The notes under the pieces were generated by a model. The model was not told the DNA's origin. It saw only the letters and a list, made by a program, of their open reading frames with translations, and did not search any database. Position numbers and translations under genes: made by a program. Positions 61,338 through 64,000 of a stretch of 64,000 nt of DNA are shown here, one piece after another (positions within the stretch are counted from its first letter, which is position 1; the number at the start of each line of letters is the position of its first letter). The stretch lies in the NCBI RefSeq assembly GCF_006438925.1, contig NZ_RCZA01000013.1, positions 62,001 through 126,000 of the forward strand, given 5' to 3'. This DNA comes from Pseudomonas mandelii (GTDB lineage Bacteria > Pseudomonadota > Gammaproteobacteria > Pseudomonadales > Pseudomonadaceae).

Positions 61338-62486
61338 ATGCTTGCAACAGCCATTGAATCGATCGAGACGATCATCGTCGATCTGCCGACCATCCGCCCG
61401 CACAAGCTGGCGATGCACACCATGCAGAACCAGACGCTGGTGATCATTCGCGTGCGCTGCGCCGACGGCATTGAAGGTATTGGCGAATCCACCACCATTG
61501 GTGGCCTGGCCTACGGCAATGAAAGCCCTGACAGCATCAAGACCAACATCGACAAACACTTCGCGCCGCTGTTGCTGGGCCAGGACAGCGCCAACGTGAA
61601 TGCCGCGATGTTGCGCCTGGAACGCAGCATCCGTGGCAACACGTTCGCTAAATCAGGTATCGAAACCGCGTTGCTCGACGCTCAGGGCAAACGCCTTGGG
61701 CTGCCGGTCAGCGAGTTGCTGGGTGGCCGTGTTCGCGATGCACTGCCAGTGGCGTGGACCCTGGCCAGTGGCGACACCGACAAGGACATCGCCGAAGCGG
61801 AAAAGATGCTCGACCTGCGCCGCCATCGGATCTTCAAGCTGAAAATCGGTGCCGGTGAGGTCAACCGCGACCTGGCCCATGTCATCGCGATCAAAAAAGC
61901 CTTGGGCGACCGCGCCAGTGTGCGGGTCGATGTCAATCAGGCCTGGGATGAAGCGGTCGCGCTGCGCGCCTGCCGGATCCTGGGAACCAACGGCATCGAC
62001 CTGATCGAACAGCCGATCTCGCGCAACAACCGCGCCGGCATGGCGCGCCTGAATGCCATGAGCCCGGCGCCGATCATGGCCGATGAATCCATCGAATGCG
62101 TGGAGGATGCGTTCAATCTGGCCCGTGAAGGCGCGGCGTCAGTGTTTGCCTTGAAGATCGCCAAGAACGGCGGCCCGCGCGCCGTGCTGCGAACCGCGGC
62201 CATCGCCGAAGCCGCCGGTATCGGCCTGTATGGCGGCACCATGCTCGAAGGTGGCATCGGCACCCTGGCCTCGGCCCATGCTTTTGTCACGCTGAACAAA
62301 CTGGCGTGGGACACCGAGCTGTTCGGTCCATTGCTGCTGACTGAAGACATTCTCAGCGAGCCGCTGGTCTATCGCGATTTTGAGTTGCACGTGCCGAAAA
62401 CACCGGGGCTGGGCTTGAACCTCGATGAAGAGCGTCTGGCGTTCTTCCGTCGTGACAAAACGTCTACTGCCATTCATCAAGCCTGA
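61338..62486 (+). CDS. catB: Muconate cycloisomerase I
   Basis: CatB converts cis,cis-muconate to muconolactone. The 382-residue protein is an enolase-superfamily member: the N-terminal cap domain reads PTIRPHKLAMHTMQNQTLVIIRV, and the barrel has FKLKIGAG (catalytic Lys), VRVDVNQAWDE (metal Asp), DLIEQPI (metal Glu) and MADESI (metal Asp). Start is ATG 61338, giving MLATAIESIETIIVDL. The frame extends upstream into the operator region, which I reject as coding. The catC gene follows 10 bases later. Confidence 0.96.
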   Translation: MLATAIESIETIIVDLPTIRPHKLAMHTMQNQTLVIIRVRCADGIEGIGESTTIGGLAYGNESPDSIKTNIDKHFAPLLLGQDSANVNAAMLRLERSIRGNTFAKSGIETALLDAQGKRLGLPVSELLGGRVRDALPVAWTLASGDTDKDIAEAEKMLDLRRHRIFKLKIGAGEVNRDLAHVIAIKKALGDRASVRVDVNQAWDEAVALRACRILGTNGIDLIEQPISRNNRAGMARLNAMSPAPIMADESIECVEDAFNLAREGAASVFALKIAKNGGPRAVLRTAAIAEAAGIGLYGGTMLEGGIGTLASAHAFVTLNKLAWDTELFGPLLLTEDILSEPLVYRDFELHVPKTPGLGLNLDEERLAFFRRDKTSTAIHQA

Positions 62487-62496
62487 GGAGAGCATT

Positions 62497-62787
62497 ATGC
62501 TGTTCCACGTAAAAATGACCGTGAACCTGCCGGTCGATATGAATCCGCAAGCAGCCGCCACATTGAAGGCTGACGAAAAAGCCCTGGCCCAACGCCTGCA
62601 AGAGCAAGGCAAGTGGCGTCACTTGTGGCGCATCGCCGGGCACTATGCCAATTACAGCGTTTTCGACGTCGACAGTGTGCAGGAACTGCACGACCTGCTC
62701 ATGCAATTGCCGCTGTTTCCGTACATGGCGATCGAGGTCGAGGCGATGTGCCGGCATCCTTCTTCCATTCGCGAAGATGACCGCTGA
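62497..62787 (+). CDS. catC: Muconolactone delta-isomerase
   Basis: CatC isomerises muconolactone to 3-oxoadipate enol-lactone. The 96-residue ferredoxin-like protein (MLFHVKMTVNLPVDMNPQAAATLKADEKALAQRLQEQGKWRHLWRIAGHYANYSVFDVDSVQELHDLLMQLPLFPYM) matches the family in length and sequence. TGAGGAGAGCATT precedes the ATG. Confidence 0.96.
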   Translation: MLFHVKMTVNLPVDMNPQAAATLKADEKALAQRLQEQGKWRHLWRIAGHYANYSVFDVDSVQELHDLLMQLPLFPYMAIEVEAMCRHPSSIREDDR

Positions 62788-62842
62788 ACCCAGCCTGTTC
62801 AGTTCGCTACGCTAATAATTACAAGATGAGGAACCCACCAAA

Positions 62843-63772
62843 ATGAACGTCAAGATTTCCCACACTGCCAGTGTCCAGAAGTTTCTCGAAGAGGCCAGCG
62901 GTCTGCTCAATGACGCCGGCGACCCACGGGTCAAGGCCCTGGTTTACCGCATCCTGCGTGATTCGGTGAACATCATCGAAGACCTGGCCGTAACGCCGGA
63001 AGAGTTCTGGAAAGCCGTCAACTACCTCAACGTGCTGGGTGCGCGTCAAGAGGCCGGGTTGGTGGTGGCCGGGCTCGGTCTCGAACATTATCTCGACCTG
63101 TTGATGGACGCTGAAGATGAACAGGCCGGCAAGGCTGGCGGCACACCGCGGACCATCGAAGGCCCGCTGTACGTGGCGGGTGCGCCGTTGTCGGAAGGCG
63201 AAGCGCGTCTCGATGACGGCGTCGATCCGGGTGTAGTGCTGTTCATGCAGGGCCAGGTCAAGAACACCGCCGGCGAACCGTTGGCTGGTGCCGTGGTCGA
63301 TGTCTGGCACGCCAACACCGGCGGCACTTACTCCTACTTCGATACCACTCAATCGGAGTTCAACCTGCGTCGTCGTATCGTCACCGATGCCGAGGGTCGT
63401 TATCGCTTTCGCAGCATCGTGCCGTCGGGCTATGGCTGCCCGCCGGACGGTCCGACCCAGCACCTGCTCGATCAACTGGGCCGTCATGGTCAACGGCCGG
63501 CGCACATTCACTTCTTCATCTCCGCGCCGGATCATCGTCACCTGACCACCCAGATCAACCTCGATGGCGATCAATACCTGCACGACGATTTCGCCTATGC
63601 CACCCGTGACGAGTTGATCGCGAAGATCACCTTCAGCGACGATCAAGCACGTGCGGCGGCCCATGGTGTGAGCGGTCGTTTTGCCGAAATCGACTTCGAT
63701 TTCACCTTGCAGACCTCCGCGCAACCCGACGAGCAGCAACGCCACGAGCGGGTCCGCGCACTCGAGGACTGA
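62843..63772 (+). CDS. catA: Catechol 1,2-dioxygenase
   Basis: CatA cleaves catechol between the hydroxyls to cis,cis-muconate using non-haem Fe(III). The 309-residue protein has the N-terminal helical dimerisation region and the catalytic beta domain. The iron ligands are visible as Tyr in GGTYSYFD, Tyr in VPSGYGCPP and two His in RPAHIHFF. Order catB-catC-catA is the Pseudomonas arrangement. A stem-loop terminator follows. Confidence 0.96.
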   Translation: MNVKISHTASVQKFLEEASGLLNDAGDPRVKALVYRILRDSVNIIEDLAVTPEEFWKAVNYLNVLGARQEAGLVVAGLGLEHYLDLLMDAEDEQAGKAGGTPRTIEGPLYVAGAPLSEGEARLDDGVDPGVVLFMQGQVKNTAGEPLAGAVVDVWHANTGGTYSYFDTTQSEFNLRRRIVTDAEGRYRFRSIVPSGYGCPPDGPTQHLLDQLGRHGQRPAHIHFFISAPDHRHLTTQINLDGDQYLHDDFAYATRDELIAKITFSDDQARAAAHGVSGRFAEIDFDFTLQTSAQPDEQQRHERVRALED

Positions 63773-63793
63773 TATCCTCGAACAGCGGAACTG

Positions 63794-63826
63794 GGCCACG
63801 AGAAACCGACCGTTTATCTCGTGGCC
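63794..63826 (+). terminator. Terminator after catA
   Basis: GGCCACGAGA and TCTCGTGGCC form a perfect 10-bp stem with a 13-base loop, followed by TTCTGTGTTT. It lies 21 bases after the catA stop. Confidence 0.75.
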
Positions 63827-63881
63827 TTCTGTGTTTCTGGAATGGCCCGACGCAACCTATAACAACAATGAGAGTGACCCG

Positions 63882-64000
63882 ATGATGCAAGCGCAACTGT
63901 TGAGTCAGCGCAGCACCGTATTCGACCACGCCGACCCTTACGCGGTGTCGGGGTACGTCAATCAGCATGTCGGTAACCATTGCATTCTGATGCCCCGGGC
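63882..64000 (+). CDS. benR: BenR/XylS-like AraC-family regulator, 3' partial
   Basis: The first 39 codons give MMQAQLLSQRSTVFDHADPYAVSGYVNQHVGNHCILMPR, which looks like the N-terminus of BenR/XylS-type regulators of benzoate degradation. The DNA-binding C-terminus lies beyond the window. Placement right after catBCA fits a benzoate-to-catechol route, with benABCD probably following. Two adjacent ATGs (63882, 63885) are possible starts. The identification is from a short segment. Confidence 0.65.
   Translation, partial: MMQAQLLSQRSTVFDHADPYAVSGYVNQHVGNHCILMPR

Overview
The window is chromosomal DNA of a fluorescent-group Pseudomonas. The evidence is the high G+C coding bias, the gene content (myo-inositol catabolism, sfnB-type sulfur scavenging, Mrp/Pha antiporter, catBCA, DUF1652/DUF2790/DUF2789 small proteins) and many REP/REPIN palindromes of the types known from the P. 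fluorescens group. No tRNA, rRNA, CRISPR array, phage or transposase gene was seen.

Layout. 1-9395 is an inositol catabolic operon on the plus strand: iolE (5' end cut by the window edge), iolB, mmsA/iolA, iolI-like, iolD, iolG, iolH-like and a second Gfo/Idh/MocA oxidoreductase. It is followed by a sugar-type ABC importer (9552-13194) that probably takes up inositol. 13523-19796 holds a zinc-finger-deficient DksA paralogue, an atypical chemoreceptor, several small conserved proteins and a betaine-type binding protein. 19915-25975 (minus) is a six-gene Mrp/Pha-type cation/proton antiporter operon with every junction overlapping. 26221-27804 is a divergent DMT exporter and XRE-cupin regulator pair.

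28613-32880 is a sulfur/acyl-CoA-dehydrogenase-like cluster (sfnB, a stand-alone dehydrogenase C-terminal half, an LLM-type flavin monooxygenase, a truncated AMP-binding protein). It ends in a decayed remnant of branched-chain-amino-acid-type ABC ATPase genes. 34449-37911 contains two tiny secreted proteins with the same C-terminal motif, an orphan OmpR-family response regulator, a DUF2790 secreted protein and a Tat-exported epoxide-hydrolase-like protein. A shared direct-repeat element lies upstream of two of these genes. 37990-48811 holds ppnN, a DUF3087 membrane protein, a LysR/M20-amidohydrolase/HisJQMP-type import locus, a diguanylate cyclase and a second LysR gene. 48872-53734 holds a dapA paralogue, azlCD, small genes, a 743-bp non-coding element inserted into the loop of a terminator, and a yedK/HMCES gene. 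53939-58922 has a sulfonate-type binding protein and a LysR/CitMHS/AtuA-like locus. 59071-64000 has a lipoprotein deacetylase, DUF1652, and the catechol ortho-cleavage locus catR-catBCA followed by the start of a benR-like regulator.

Most distinctive observations: (i) a long-inverted-repeat element (51423-52165) with perfect 21-bp termini and a 6-bp TATCAA duplication that splits a rho-independent terminator; (ii) a REP half-element translated in frame inside iolB; (iii) the two-peptide, orphan-regulator, TTTGTATCnnnCTGTAT locus; and (iv) the livG/livF deletion scar downstream of the sulfur cluster.
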